From: DAOUKH01 sp034421515
GTDB taxonomy: Bacteria; Chloroflexota; Dehalococcoidia; SHYB01
Assembly: GCA_034421515.1 (NCBI GenBank)
Contig: DAOUKH010000023.1
Location: forward strand, 62,001 to 126,000
DNA: 64,000 bases
Reading direction: 5' to 3'
In this document: one piece after another, positions 25,339-32,498 of the stretch
Layout: each line of letters starts with the position of its first letter
Numbering within the stretch: the stretch's first letter is position 1
The notes under the pieces: model-generated
Databases searched by the model: none
Seen by the model: the letters and a program-made list of their open reading frames with translations, nothing else
What the model was told of the DNA's origin: nothing
Position numbers and translations under genes: made by a program

Positions 25339-26455
25339 CGCGTACCGAGCCATCTTCTTGGATGAGCTCGGTGTCGCAGCCGACACCGCGGCAGGACGCC
25401 TCCACGAAGGAGCACCAGTCCTTCCAAAGCTCCGGGTTGCGTGAGGGGTCGATAGGGAAGGGCTGGCCCTCGCCGGCGATCTGACACGGCGTCAGTGTCA
25501 GCGACTCCAGGCTACCGCCGTTGATTTCGGCTTTCACGATCACGGTCTTCTTCTGGTGCGCCGATGAGATCGGGGAGTGGAAGGCGTAGGTGGGGTCGGC
25601 CTTGCGCTTGTAGAGCTTGTCGACGGCGTACTGGTAGTCTTCGTAGCCCTCGCGGTACTTGGTCGCTACCGAGAAGTCGCCGAGGCAGTAGAAGATGGGC
25701 TTTCCCTTGTAGAGTTCGATGGCTTTGAGTATGTGCGCGTGGTGGCCCAACACCATGTCCGCCCCGGCGTCGACGGCGGCGTGGGCAACGACGGGCTCGT
25801 AGTCGGCCAGTTCAATGAGGAGGTTGTGAATCCCCCAGTGGAACGATGCGATCACGTAGTCGGCATTGGCGCGGACGTTGGCCACGTCTTCCTGCATGTT
25901 CGCCACGTCTTCTGGGTCGGGGACGGTGACGACCTGTGGGGGTGTGCCTGGCTGCCAGTCGGTCTGTCGATAGAAGGTCGAAACTCTCAGGGGTGCGGGG
26001 CCCGGGCGTTTCGGGCCGGCCTCGTGGCCCCAGGGCACGACGGACACGTAGGCCAGGAAGGCCACCCGAGTCCCGTTGCGCTCGAAGATGACAGGCCGGC
26101 GGGCCTCTTCCAGGTTCCGGCCAGCGCCGACGGGATGGATGCCGTGCTGCCGAAGCCATTCGAGGCTTTCAAGCAACGCCTCAGGGCCGTAATCTCCCGA
26201 GTGGTTGCCGGCAACGGACATCACGTCGATGCCGGCGTGCGTAAAGGCGTTCACACTGGAAAGCGGGGCCAGCATCACGCTGGCGTAGCCGCCCTGGGGG
26301 CATCCGCTCCGGGCGAGGTTGCCCTCGAGCTGGGCGAACGTGATGTCGCCCTCGCGGAGGATTGGGGCGACGTGCTCAAGGACCCACTCCGGGTCCTCTT
26401 CGCGCATGATCCTGATGTCGCCGACGGCCCTCAGCAAGACCCTTCCCCGTTCCAT
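25328..26455 (-). CDS. CapA-family metallophosphoesterase-like protein
   Basis: A 375-residue protein of the CapA/PgsA (poly-gamma-glutamate synthesis) family, a calcineurin-like phosphoesterase fold: AVGDIRI (first metal site), EGNLA, SVAGNHSGDYG, SFHWGIHN and VLGHHAH, which would supply the metal ligands. No signal peptide or membrane anchor is seen, unlike capsule-anchoring CapA, so it is probably a soluble enzyme of unknown substrate. It has its own promoter at 26495-26523. It lies between the two ASCH-like genes and overlaps the end of the first. Confidence 0.85.
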   Translation of the reverse strand: MERGRVLLRAVGDIRIMREEDPEWVLEHVAPILREGDITFAQLEGNLARSGCPQGGYASVMLAPLSSVNAFTHAGIDVMSVAGNHSGDYGPEALLESLEWLRQHGIHPVGAGRNLEEARRPVIFERNGTRVAFLAYVSVVPWGHEAGPKRPGPAPLRVSTFYRQTDWQPGTPPQVVTVPDPEDVANMQEDVANVRANADYVIASFHWGIHNLLIELADYEPVVAHAAVDAGADMVLGHHAHILKAIELYKGKPIFYCLGDFSVATKYREGYEDYQYAVDKLYKRKADPTYAFHSPISSAHQKKTVIVKAEINGGSLESLTLTPCQIAGEGQPFPIDPSRNPELWKDWCSFVEASCRGVGCDTELIQEDGSVRVRL

Positions 26456-26494
26456 CGCGCACCCCCGGTCCGGCTGGTTCCGCCGAGTGTGCCG

Positions 26495-26523
26495 ATTGTA
26501 ATGAAGGGCCGCAGGGGGGTCAA
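26495..26523 (-). promoter_or_regulatory. Sigma70-type promoter of the CapA-family gene
   Basis: Read on the minus strand: TTGACC (26523-26518), 17 bp, TACAAT (26500-26495). A near-consensus match about 40 bp before the ATG at 26455. Confidence 0.65.
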
Positions 26524-26537
26524 AACCGGGGCCGTGC

Positions 26538-26566
26538 TATGATCCGCCCGGGTCGAGGAGGTCGAT
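26538..26566 (+). promoter_or_regulatory. Possible -10 and strong ribosome site of the second ASCH-like gene
   Basis: TATGAT (26538-26543) without a good -35, followed by GAGGAGG (26555-26561) six bases before the ATG at 26567. The ribosome site fixes the start; the -10 is tentative. Confidence 0.4.
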
Positions 26567-26974
26567 ATGATTAAGGTGCGGGAGTTTTGGAAGGACGCCG
26601 TCTTACAGGGGAAGAAGACCCGCTCCTACCGGCCGTGGAAGCGTCCGTTCAGGGTGGGGAGCCTGCACGAGTGCAAGCCTGGGCGTTTTGCTCCCGGATT
26701 CGCCTGGGTGGAGATCACGAGGGTCTGGAAGCAACCCTTAGGCGACGTTACCGAGGAGGATGCGAACAACAACGGCTACCCCACGCGCGCGGAGATGCTC
26801 GAGCACTTTTGCCTGACGTACGCCAAGGAGCGTGCGATGGGTAAGTCCAGCGCATGGTGGAAGGAGACCCTGCGGCAAGTGTTGGACCGCACCGGGCAGG
26901 GGCCGGACGTGTGGTGCATGGAGTTCCGCGTCGCCGACCCGCCGGCGAAGGGGAGCCGGTACCGGAAGGGGTAG
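26567..26974 (+). CDS. ASCH/PUA-like domain protein, paralogue
   Basis: A 135-residue relative of the protein at 24901. Shared core: a G-K-K-T-x-S-Y-R turn (15-22), then WVEITRVWKQPLGDVTEEDANNNGY, and a C-terminal GPDVWCMEFRV strand. The first gene's PGTIH is replaced by VGSLHECKPG. Likely an RNA- or nucleoside-binding PUA-like domain; function unknown. GAGGAGG directly before the ATG gives a firm start. It converges with the DUF35 gene 28 bp away. Confidence 0.7.
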   Translation: MIKVREFWKDAVLQGKKTRSYRPWKRPFRVGSLHECKPGRFAPGFAWVEITRVWKQPLGDVTEEDANNNGYPTRAEMLEHFCLTYAKERAMGKSSAWWKETLRQVLDRTGQGPDVWCMEFRVADPPAKGSRYRKG

Positions 26975-27002
26975 CGAGGCGAGCGTAGGGTTCGGGCGTC
27001 GG

Positions 27003-27440
27003 TCATTGCTGACCCGCGAGCCGGAAGTGAGGGAGGGTGACGCCGGAGTCGAGCCGCGTGAAGACGACTTCGACAGCGTCGCCTATCTGTATTTCTTCCG
27101 GGGAACCGCCGATCAGATTGCTGAGGATCCGCAAGCCCTCTTGCTCGGCTAACTCCACGACGACGATGATGAATGGAAGCCGGTCCTCGAAACCGCGGAA
27201 GACTTGCGGGGGCGTGGACGCGAGCTCGGCGACTCTGGTGACGGTCCAGCTGTAGACGGTGCCCTTCCCGCTGAGCCGAGTCCATGCAGCGCGTGCGCTC
27301 TGGCATGCGGGGCAGGCTGGCATAGGCGGGAAGCGGTAGTCGCCGCAGTCCTGACAGCGTTGGCACACCAGTTCCTGCCGAGCGCAGGCCTCCCAGAACG
27401 GCCTGCTCTCTTCCGTGATCTCCGGGGATGGAGTGGGCAT
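27003..27440 (-). CDS. DUF35 / OB-fold zinc-ribbon protein
   Basis: A 145-residue thiolase partner: N-terminal helix (ESRPFWEACARQEL), zinc ribbon (Cys29, Cys32, Cys43, Cys46) and OB-fold with SGKGTVYSWTVTRVA. Role as for the family: binding and activating an SCP-x-type thiolase or aldolase. It is the last gene of the long minus-strand unit that starts near 36776, 6 bp after its thiolase. The C-terminal segment runs to a GVTLPHFRLAGQQ end that is slightly longer than in the other two copies. Confidence 0.9.
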   Translation of the reverse strand: MPTPSPEITEESRPFWEACARQELVCQRCQDCGDYRFPPMPACPACQSARAAWTRLSGKGTVYSWTVTRVAELASTPPQVFRGFEDRLPFIIVVVELAEQEGLRILSNLIGGSPEEIQIGDAVEVVFTRLDSGVTLPHFRLAGQQ

Positions 27441-27446
27441 CGTTCC

Positions 27447-28607
27447 CTAGGTTCCCAACAAGACGGCGCTCGCGCCGGTGCGGTCGGATCCCGTCGCCAA
27501 CGCGACCTGGACGTCGCGGACCTGGCGTTCGCCGGCTTCGCCGCGAAGCTGGCGCACCGCCTCGACGATATTGCCGAAGGACTGCATATAGCCCTCGGCG
27601 ATCGAGCCGCCGTGAGTCGTGATTGGAGTGCTTCCGCCGAGGGCGATGGCGGGCGAAGCGGCGAATGGGCCGCCTTCGCCTTTGGGGCAGAACCCGTAGT
27701 CCTCCAACTGCAGCAAGACTTGGACGGTATTGGGGTCGTACAGCTCCGCGACGCTCACGTCCGCGGGCTCAAGCCCGGCGCTTTCGAAGAGCTTGGGAGC
27801 GACGTGGGCGTGGTGGGAAGTGCTGAGGTCGGGGGGGCCATAGTAGGCGATTGGCGCCGGGCCCGTTGCCTGGGCGGCGCCGAGGAGGAAAACGGGCGGC
27901 TCCCTTAGGTCGCGGGCGCGGCCGGCGGAGGTGAGGACCACCGCGGCGGCGCCGTCGACATGAGCCGAACCGCCGATGTCCATCGCTCTCAGCGGCTCGA
28001 TGGTGTAGGGGGAGGCAAGGTATTCGTCGAGGGTTATCGGCTCACGAATGAGGGCCTTCGGGTTCAGCGAAGCGTTGTGGCGCAACGTGACGGCTATGGC
28101 GCCGAGGTGCTCTTCTTTGGTGCCGTAGAGGGCCATGTGCCGCCGCATGTGCAGGGCGTTGACGTTGTGCTCGTTGCCGAACCCGAAGGGTGCGAGGAAT
28201 TCGGCGCCCAGGACGCGGTTGCGCCCCGGAGGGCCCGCACTGCCGGGGGCGATGCCGCCCTCAGGTGTGTTGGGCTGGGCCCGGTAACAGACAACGGTGC
28301 GGGCCATGCCGGCGGCGATGGCGGAGGCGGCGTGGGCGATGATAGCGGGGCCCGCCGCTCCTCCCCAGCCGGCGGCACTGGTGAAACTGAGGTCGGGAAT
28401 GCCCAACGTCGTCACGAGCTCGGCGGCGGAGGTCGAGGTGTCGGTGACGTAGTGCGCCATGCCGTCGACGTCGGCGGGGCGCAGTCCGGCGTCGTTCAGT
28501 GCGTTGGTGATGGCCTCGGCCGCCAGAGACGTGCCGCTGCGTCCGGAATAGTGCGTGTAGGCGGTGGCGCCGAGGCCGACTATGGCAACGGTCCGGGAGA
28601 GGCTCAC
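27447..28607 (-). CDS. Thiolase-family (SCP-x type) protein
   Basis: A 386-residue thiolase-like protein with the family landmarks VAIVGLGATAYTHYSGRS, the VAELYDPNTVQVLLQLEDYGFCPKGEGG block and the C-terminal THGGSIAEGYMQSFGNIVEAVRQL, which keeps the HGG loop. The ELYD block has Pro where most relatives have Cys. Such proteins, with a DUF35 partner (27003), carry out thiolytic or retro-aldol cleavage of CoA esters. The start is GTG at 28607, 14 bp after the HpcH aldolase stop. In this operon it would take the end product of the dehydrogenase steps. Confidence 0.9.
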   Translation of the reverse strand: MSLSRTVAIVGLGATAYTHYSGRSGTSLAAEAITNALNDAGLRPADVDGMAHYVTDTSTSAAELVTTLGIPDLSFTSAAGWGGAAGPAIIAHAASAIAAGMARTVVCYRAQPNTPEGGIAPGSAGPPGRNRVLGAEFLAPFGFGNEHNVNALHMRRHMALYGTKEEHLGAIAVTLRHNASLNPKALIREPITLDEYLASPYTIEPLRAMDIGGSAHVDGAAAVVLTSAGRARDLREPPVFLLGAAQATGPAPIAYYGPPDLSTSHHAHVAPKLFESAGLEPADVSVAELYDPNTVQVLLQLEDYGFCPKGEGGPFAASPAIALGGSTPITTHGGSIAEGYMQSFGNIVEAVRQLRGEAGERQVRDVQVALATGSDRTGASAVLLGT

Positions 28608-28621
28608 GGGAGGCCGGTCCG

Positions 28622-29398
28622 CTACCGCCCGGCCGAGGCCACGGCTTGGCGGCCCTGTTCGAGGAACTGGCGCGCGCCGGTCATGAGCAACCTTGCGTCC
28701 AACGAGGTGATGTAGCGCGAGCCATTCTTGACGTATGTCTCGAGGTCGGCATTGGTGGTACCCAGCACCCGGTCAGACTTCGTCACGAGGTCGAAAACAC
28801 GGTCTACGGCCTTCTGGACTTCGGGGTGGGTGCGCTGACCGGGATAGCCGAGGCTTTGGGAGAGGTCGGATGTTCCGATGAAGAAGACGTCGACGCCTTC
28901 AACGGTGAGCAGCTCTGGCAGGTTCTCGACGCCTTCCTTGCTCTCGATTTGGCAAACGATCATCGTCTCGCGGTTCGATGCCTCGAGGTGATCGGCCCGG
29001 TCTTGCGGGGTGTTGGCGAACTGGGCGGCGCGGGCGAACCCCATGCCGCGCATGCCCATCGGGTGGTACTTGACCGCGCGGACCGCGGCGCGGAGCTGGT
29101 CTACGGTATCGGTGTGCGGCGCTTGGATGCCCAGGACGCCGACGTCGAGGTAGCGAACGATTTCGGTCTCGTCGACGTGTTGAATGCGGACCAAGGTGTC
29201 GATGTCGGCGGCGTCGGCGGCCCTGACCATCGCTTCGATGACCGCGATGTCCATCGGTGCGTGCTCGGCGTCGATGATGACGAAGTCGAGACCGGCGTAA
29301 GCCAGGAGCTCGACCACGCCAGGGGAAGGGATTCCAACGAACGAACCGAACACTACCTCGCCCTTGGCAAGCTTGGCTTTGGTCTTGTTCTTACGCAT
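28622..29398 (-). CDS. HpcH/HpaI-family aldolase
   Basis: A 258-residue TIM-barrel class II aldolase of the 2-keto-3-deoxy-acid type. Seen: GSFVGIPSPGVVELLAYAGLDF, the IDAEHAPMD segment (catalytic His46), the metal ligand Glu in CQIESKEGV and Asp in FIGTSDLSQSLG. Family enzymes split 2-oxo-4-hydroxy acids to pyruvate (or glyoxylate) and an aldehyde. In this cluster it may act after the hydroxyacid dehydrogenases. The ATG at 29398 has no clear ribosome site. Confidence 0.9.
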   Translation of the reverse strand: MRKNKTKAKLAKGEVVFGSFVGIPSPGVVELLAYAGLDFVIIDAEHAPMDIAVIEAMVRAADAADIDTLVRIQHVDETEIVRYLDVGVLGIQAPHTDTVDQLRAAVRAVKYHPMGMRGMGFARAAQFANTPQDRADHLEASNRETMIVCQIESKEGVENLPELLTVEGVDVFFIGTSDLSQSLGYPGQRTHPEVQKAVDRVFDLVTKSDRVLGTTNADLETYVKNGSRYITSLDARLLMTGARQFLEQGRQAVASAGR

Positions 29399-29428
29399 GG
29401 TGCGATGACGGAGTTGGGCCGCGGTCGG

Positions 29429-30145
29429 TTAGAACCGCAGGGTATCGCCGGCCTTCATCACAATCGGCTCGGTCTCGGTGCCGGACAGGTGCTCGATGAA
29501 CTCGCCTTCGAAGTCCCGCTCCCAGGAGGTGGGGTCGCGCCAGTTACCTGGGTAGTGATGGGGGATGGCCCACTGGGAGTGCAGATAGAGCTTGCAGGCG
29601 AGGCCGGCGGCGTAGGGGTCCATGGTGAAGCGATCGCCGATGGGCAGCAAGGCGAGGTTCGGCTGGTAGAGCAGACGAATGATCTCCATGTCAGTGAAGA
29701 GGTTTGTGTCGCCGCCGTGGTAGAGGGAGAAGCCGGAGCTGAACCGGACGACGAGGCCGGCGCCGCCGTTGGCGTGCCACGCCGGAACGTAGGAGAACTT
29801 CATGTCGTGGACGGTCTCGGTGCCACCGAAGCTGAGGTGGGTGAAGACCGACCGGGTAAGCCCCTCCTCCTCCATCATCGGCCGCGTATCCACCGAGCAG
29901 ATGACGTGCGCGCCCCGCCGCTTGGCTAGGGGGACGACGTCTTCCATGTGGTCGGTGTGGGGGTGGGTGAAGGCGGCGACGTCGCACTCGACATTGTCGA
30001 GGTCCTTGTATTCTTCCGGGCAGTATGGATTGTTGACGAGCCACGGGTCGAGGATGAGGACCTTGCCCTCAGGCGACACTACTCTGAACGTGGAGCGCCA
30101 CAGATAGGTGATCTCGACGTTGTATTCCCCGGTCGGCTGGGCCAC
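29429..30145 (-). CDS. MBL-fold (metallo-beta-lactamase superfamily) hydrolase, UlaG/UPF0173-like
   Basis: A 238-residue hydrolase with the two-metal motif HPHTDH (His61, His63, Asp65, His66), an N-terminal strand with LILDPWLVNNPY, a later SLYHGGDTN segment and an HHYPGN His near residue 200. This resembles the UPF0173/UlaG group, which contains lactonases and other esterases. In context, ring-opening of a lactone or cleavage of a thioester is plausible. The start is GTG at 30145 behind AGGAGAG, 9 bp after the cyclase stop. Confidence 0.85.
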   Translation of the reverse strand: MAQPTGEYNVEITYLWRSTFRVVSPEGKVLILDPWLVNNPYCPEEYKDLDNVECDVAAFTHPHTDHMEDVVPLAKRRGAHVICSVDTRPMMEEEGLTRSVFTHLSFGGTETVHDMKFSYVPAWHANGGAGLVVRFSSGFSLYHGGDTNLFTDMEIIRLLYQPNLALLPIGDRFTMDPYAAGLACKLYLHSQWAIPHHYPGNWRDPTSWERDFEGEFIEHLSGTETEPIVMKAGDTLRF

Positions 30146-30154
30146 GGAACTCTC

Positions 30155-30907
30155 CTAGTCCTCGACGAAGGCTACGACGCGGGCGAAGGCGGCCTCGCCG
30201 CCGACAAACTTGAAGGGGAAGCAGCCGATCATGCACCGGGTGTTGAGCACCTCGTCGATGTCGCCGCCGAGGTTTTCGACGTGGGTAATGCCATGGGGGA
30301 AGGGCAGCTTGTGCATGACGTATTCTCGGCTCTTTGGAAAGACCTCTTCGAGCTTGACGCCCTTCTTACGCTCGAACTCCTCGACGATGTCGGGGCGAAG
30401 ACCGGTGATCTGCGTGTTCATCGGATGGTCGCCGGAACCGCAGTCGACGGCGGTCCACCGGAGCTCCATCTCCACGAACCACTTCGCCAACTCGATGTAG
30501 CCGCCGGGATGGCGGCAGTAGTAGGTCTCCTCGTTCTGGTCCCGCTCCCCCTCCGAGAAGTGGTGGAAGCCCGTGTGGATCAGGACGATGTCACCCTTCT
30601 TGACGTCCACCTTGTTGGTGATGTGCTCCGGGCGGATGATGTCGAACTCCCCCACCTCGTCACTGACGTCCACGATGACGCCTTCGCCGTAGAGCCGCGT
30701 GAGCGGCATGCTGGCGATGTCATTGCCGTTGGGGATGATGTGCATCTCGGAGTCCATATGGGTCCCGAGGTGCAACGGGGCCTCGATCCACTGGCTGACC
30801 ACCGCCGTCCTGGAGAAGCGCTGCGTGTAGTAGATCTTGGGAGAGGCATAGCCCATCCAGGGCGGGGTGTGCATGGACAGGGGATTGCTCAGGTCGACAG
30901 CTCTCAT
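30155..30907 (-). CDS. Cyclase-family (kynurenine formamidase-like) metal hydrolase
   Basis: A 250-residue cyclase-family protein. The metal motif HxGTHxDxPxH appears as HLGTHMDSEMH (His46, His50, Asp52, His56), with Glu54 in the usual Pro position. Further on, DIVLIHTGFHHF and AVDCGSGDHP match the family core. Relatives hydrolyse N-formylkynurenine, lactams, isatin or cyclic imides. A strong GGGAGGAAC site fixes the ATG at 30907. It works amid MBL, isochorismatase-like and aldolase genes, so a ring-opening or amide-cleaving step is likely. Confidence 0.88.
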   Translation of the reverse strand: MRAVDLSNPLSMHTPPWMGYASPKIYYTQRFSRTAVVSQWIEAPLHLGTHMDSEMHIIPNGNDIASMPLTRLYGEGVIVDVSDEVGEFDIIRPEHITNKVDVKKGDIVLIHTGFHHFSEGERDQNEETYYCRHPGGYIELAKWFVEMELRWTAVDCGSGDHPMNTQITGLRPDIVEEFERKKGVKLEEVFPKSREYVMHKLPFPHGITHVENLGGDIDEVLNTRCMIGCFPFKFVGGEAAFARVVAFVED

Positions 30908-30940
30908 GGCGTTCCTCCCTCGAGTGACGTGAACTCGGGG

Positions 30941-31372
30941 CTAGCAGCAGGCGATGGCCTTGGGGTGGAGCTTCTTGTCCAAGAAGCGCACGGTGTCGTC
31001 ATCGGTCGCCTCGTCGAGGAGCAGGTCCACGATTTCCTTGCGGTTCACCTGCCACTCGTGGACGAGCTCGCCGAGCCTTGCCATGTCTGGGACGCGCGCC
31101 TGGGACATGTCGTAGGTCAAGCCGTAGCCGGGAGGCGCATCCTCCCTGTAGCGGACCACGGTGGGGTTCTTGAGCACGTCGGCCATGTGCTGCAGGCGCT
31201 TCCGCACGCTGTAGATTTCCCCGAGGAGCAGGTCGTATTTCCAGATGAGCCGCCTGGCCCGGTCGGGGACCGACTGGGGAATCGGATCGTGGTCGTGTTC
31301 GGGCTCTGGAAGAATCTCGTAGCTTTGACTGGGGAGCGCGACCACGGTCTGGCGGGTTTTGGGCATCATCAT
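30941..31372 (-). CDS. Unknown protein, first member of a tandem pair
   Basis: A 143-residue protein I do not recognise. After a variable, Pro-rich N-terminus (to about 37), it has a helical region (RLIWKYDLLLGEIYSVRKRLQHMADVL), the block RYREDAPPGYG-x3-YDMSQ (about 75-91), and a C-terminal helical region ending KKLHPKAIACC. It is clearly homologous to the next protein (31420-31800), with the same block order. No signal peptide or membrane segment. GGAGG precedes the ATG at 31372. It sits inside a catabolic operon between cyclase and isochorismatase-like genes, so a subunit or accessory role in that pathway is possible. Confidence 0.82.
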   Translation of the reverse strand: MMMPKTRQTVVALPSQSYEILPEPEHDHDPIPQSVPDRARRLIWKYDLLLGEIYSVRKRLQHMADVLKNPTVVRYREDAPPGYGLTYDMSQARVPDMARLGELVHEWQVNRKEIVDLLLDEATDDDTVRFLDKKLHPKAIACC

Positions 31373-31419
31373 CGGAACGCCTCCTTAGGGCTGCGTGACG
31401 GGTCTGCCGTTGCGCGGCG

Positions 31420-31800
31420 TCATTCGGGGAAGGAAAGCGGCTGCTCGCCCAAGGCGCCGACGACGCGCACGTGAAGCTTCGAGTCGAGGTAGAGCGCGGT
31501 CTGTTCGTCGAGGTCCGGGTCGGCCAGCAGGTCGATCAGCTTCTGCCGGGTCTCTTGCCATTCATAAAGCGCGTCGCCCAGCCGGTCGAGGTCGGGGGCA
31601 TCGTACTGCGACATATCGAAAGAAGTCCCGTAGCCAGGCGGGGCATCATCTCGATAGCGCACGGTGACGGGATTGGCCAAAACCGCGGCCATATGGGTGA
31701 GCCTTTGGCGGGCCCTGTGGACCTCTTCGAGCAGCGCGTCGTATCGCTTTACGATCTCGGCGGCTTCAGGAGACAGGTTCTTCGCGACAATTCCGGCCAT
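31420..31800 (-). CDS. Unknown protein, second member of the tandem pair
   Basis: A 126-residue paralogue of the protein at 30941. Shared features are KRYDALLEEVHRARQRLTHMAAVL, the block RYRDDAPPGYG-x3-FDMSQ, an LGDALYEWQETRQKLIDLL helix and an acidic stretch before the end. It lacks the Pro-rich N-terminus of its neighbour. The helical ends around a rigid Pro/Gly block suggest a small helical subunit, perhaps a heterodimer of the two. No family assigned. It has a GGTTAGGGGG site before the ATG and lies 23 bp after the isochorismatase-like gene. Confidence 0.82.
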   Translation of the reverse strand: MAGIVAKNLSPEAAEIVKRYDALLEEVHRARQRLTHMAAVLANPVTVRYRDDAPPGYGTSFDMSQYDAPDLDRLGDALYEWQETRQKLIDLLADPDLDEQTALYLDSKLHVRVVGALGEQPLSFPE

Positions 31801-31823
31801 GCTCGCCCCCTAACCTCTCTTTG

Positions 31824-32423
31824 CTACGGCCCCTTCTTCAGCCTCTCGATTGCTTCGTCCGCCGTCATGACTCGGGCGACTCGCGGGAAGACCTTCCCCA
31901 TGCAGTAGTCGTGGGCCTCGTCGTCCTTGGCGCTGCAACAGTCGGAGAGTACAACCATATTGAAATCGCGGTCCTTGCCGTCCCGCACGGTGTTCTCGAC
32001 GCCGGCATTGGTGGAGATGCCGCCAACGAGGACGGTGTCGACCTTCAGGTGCCGCAAGTACATGTCGAGGTTGGTGGCGAGGAAGGCGTTTCCCCGCCGC
32101 TTGTCGATGACGAAGTCGCCGGGCTGTCGACCCAACTCGTCGACGAAGTCGGTGCCGGGCGCGGAGTCGACTAGGATTCCCTGACTCTTGTGCGTCGGGG
32201 CGCCCCTGAGGCTCTGCTCCGTAATAACGGTCGGCTCATCGATATAGCCGGGATGGCGGCGGGTTTGCACGAGAAAGACCGGCATCCCGACCGAGCGGGC
32301 GTAGTCGAGGATGCGCACGACGTTCGTCAGGAAGTCGGGGCTTTTGGCGAATCGAGGAACGGTGTCCTTCTGCAGGTCCACCAAGACCAGACCGGTCTTT
32401 GTCGGGTCGAGCGTGTTCTCCAT
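31824..32423 (-). CDS. Isochorismatase-like hydrolase without catalytic Cys
   Basis: A 199-residue protein of the cysteine-hydrolase/isochorismatase superfamily with Asp16 (LVLVDLQKD) and Lys108 (DKRRGNAF). The third catalytic position, Cys in nicotinamidases and N-carbamoyl hydrolases, is Gly141 (ISTNAGVENT). Isochorismatases such as EntB and PhzD also lack that Cys and cleave vinyl ethers with Asp/Lys only, so this may be a vinyl-ether or other non-amide hydrolase, or an inactive homologue. The ATG at 32423 has an AGGGAGA site; the longer frame to 32489 does not. Confidence 0.87.
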   Translation of the reverse strand: MENTLDPTKTGLVLVDLQKDTVPRFAKSPDFLTNVVRILDYARSVGMPVFLVQTRRHPGYIDEPTVITEQSLRGAPTHKSQGILVDSAPGTDFVDELGRQPGDFVIDKRRGNAFLATNLDMYLRHLKVDTVLVGGISTNAGVENTVRDGKDRDFNMVVLSDCCSAKDDEAHDYCMGKVFPRVARVMTADEAIERLKKGP

Positions 32424-32498
32424 GAAGTCTCCCTTGGAGCGATCGTGGAGAGGTCGCCGTGCAGCCAGTCCAAACCTACGAGAAGCCAACCCGTGGTG

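Noticed and set aside
28646..31474. Two long plus-strand frames (427 and 508 codons) opposite the aldolase, MBL and cyclase genes
   Set aside because: They are exact antisense of well-supported genes and have low-complexity Val/Asp/Gly/His content with no motifs.
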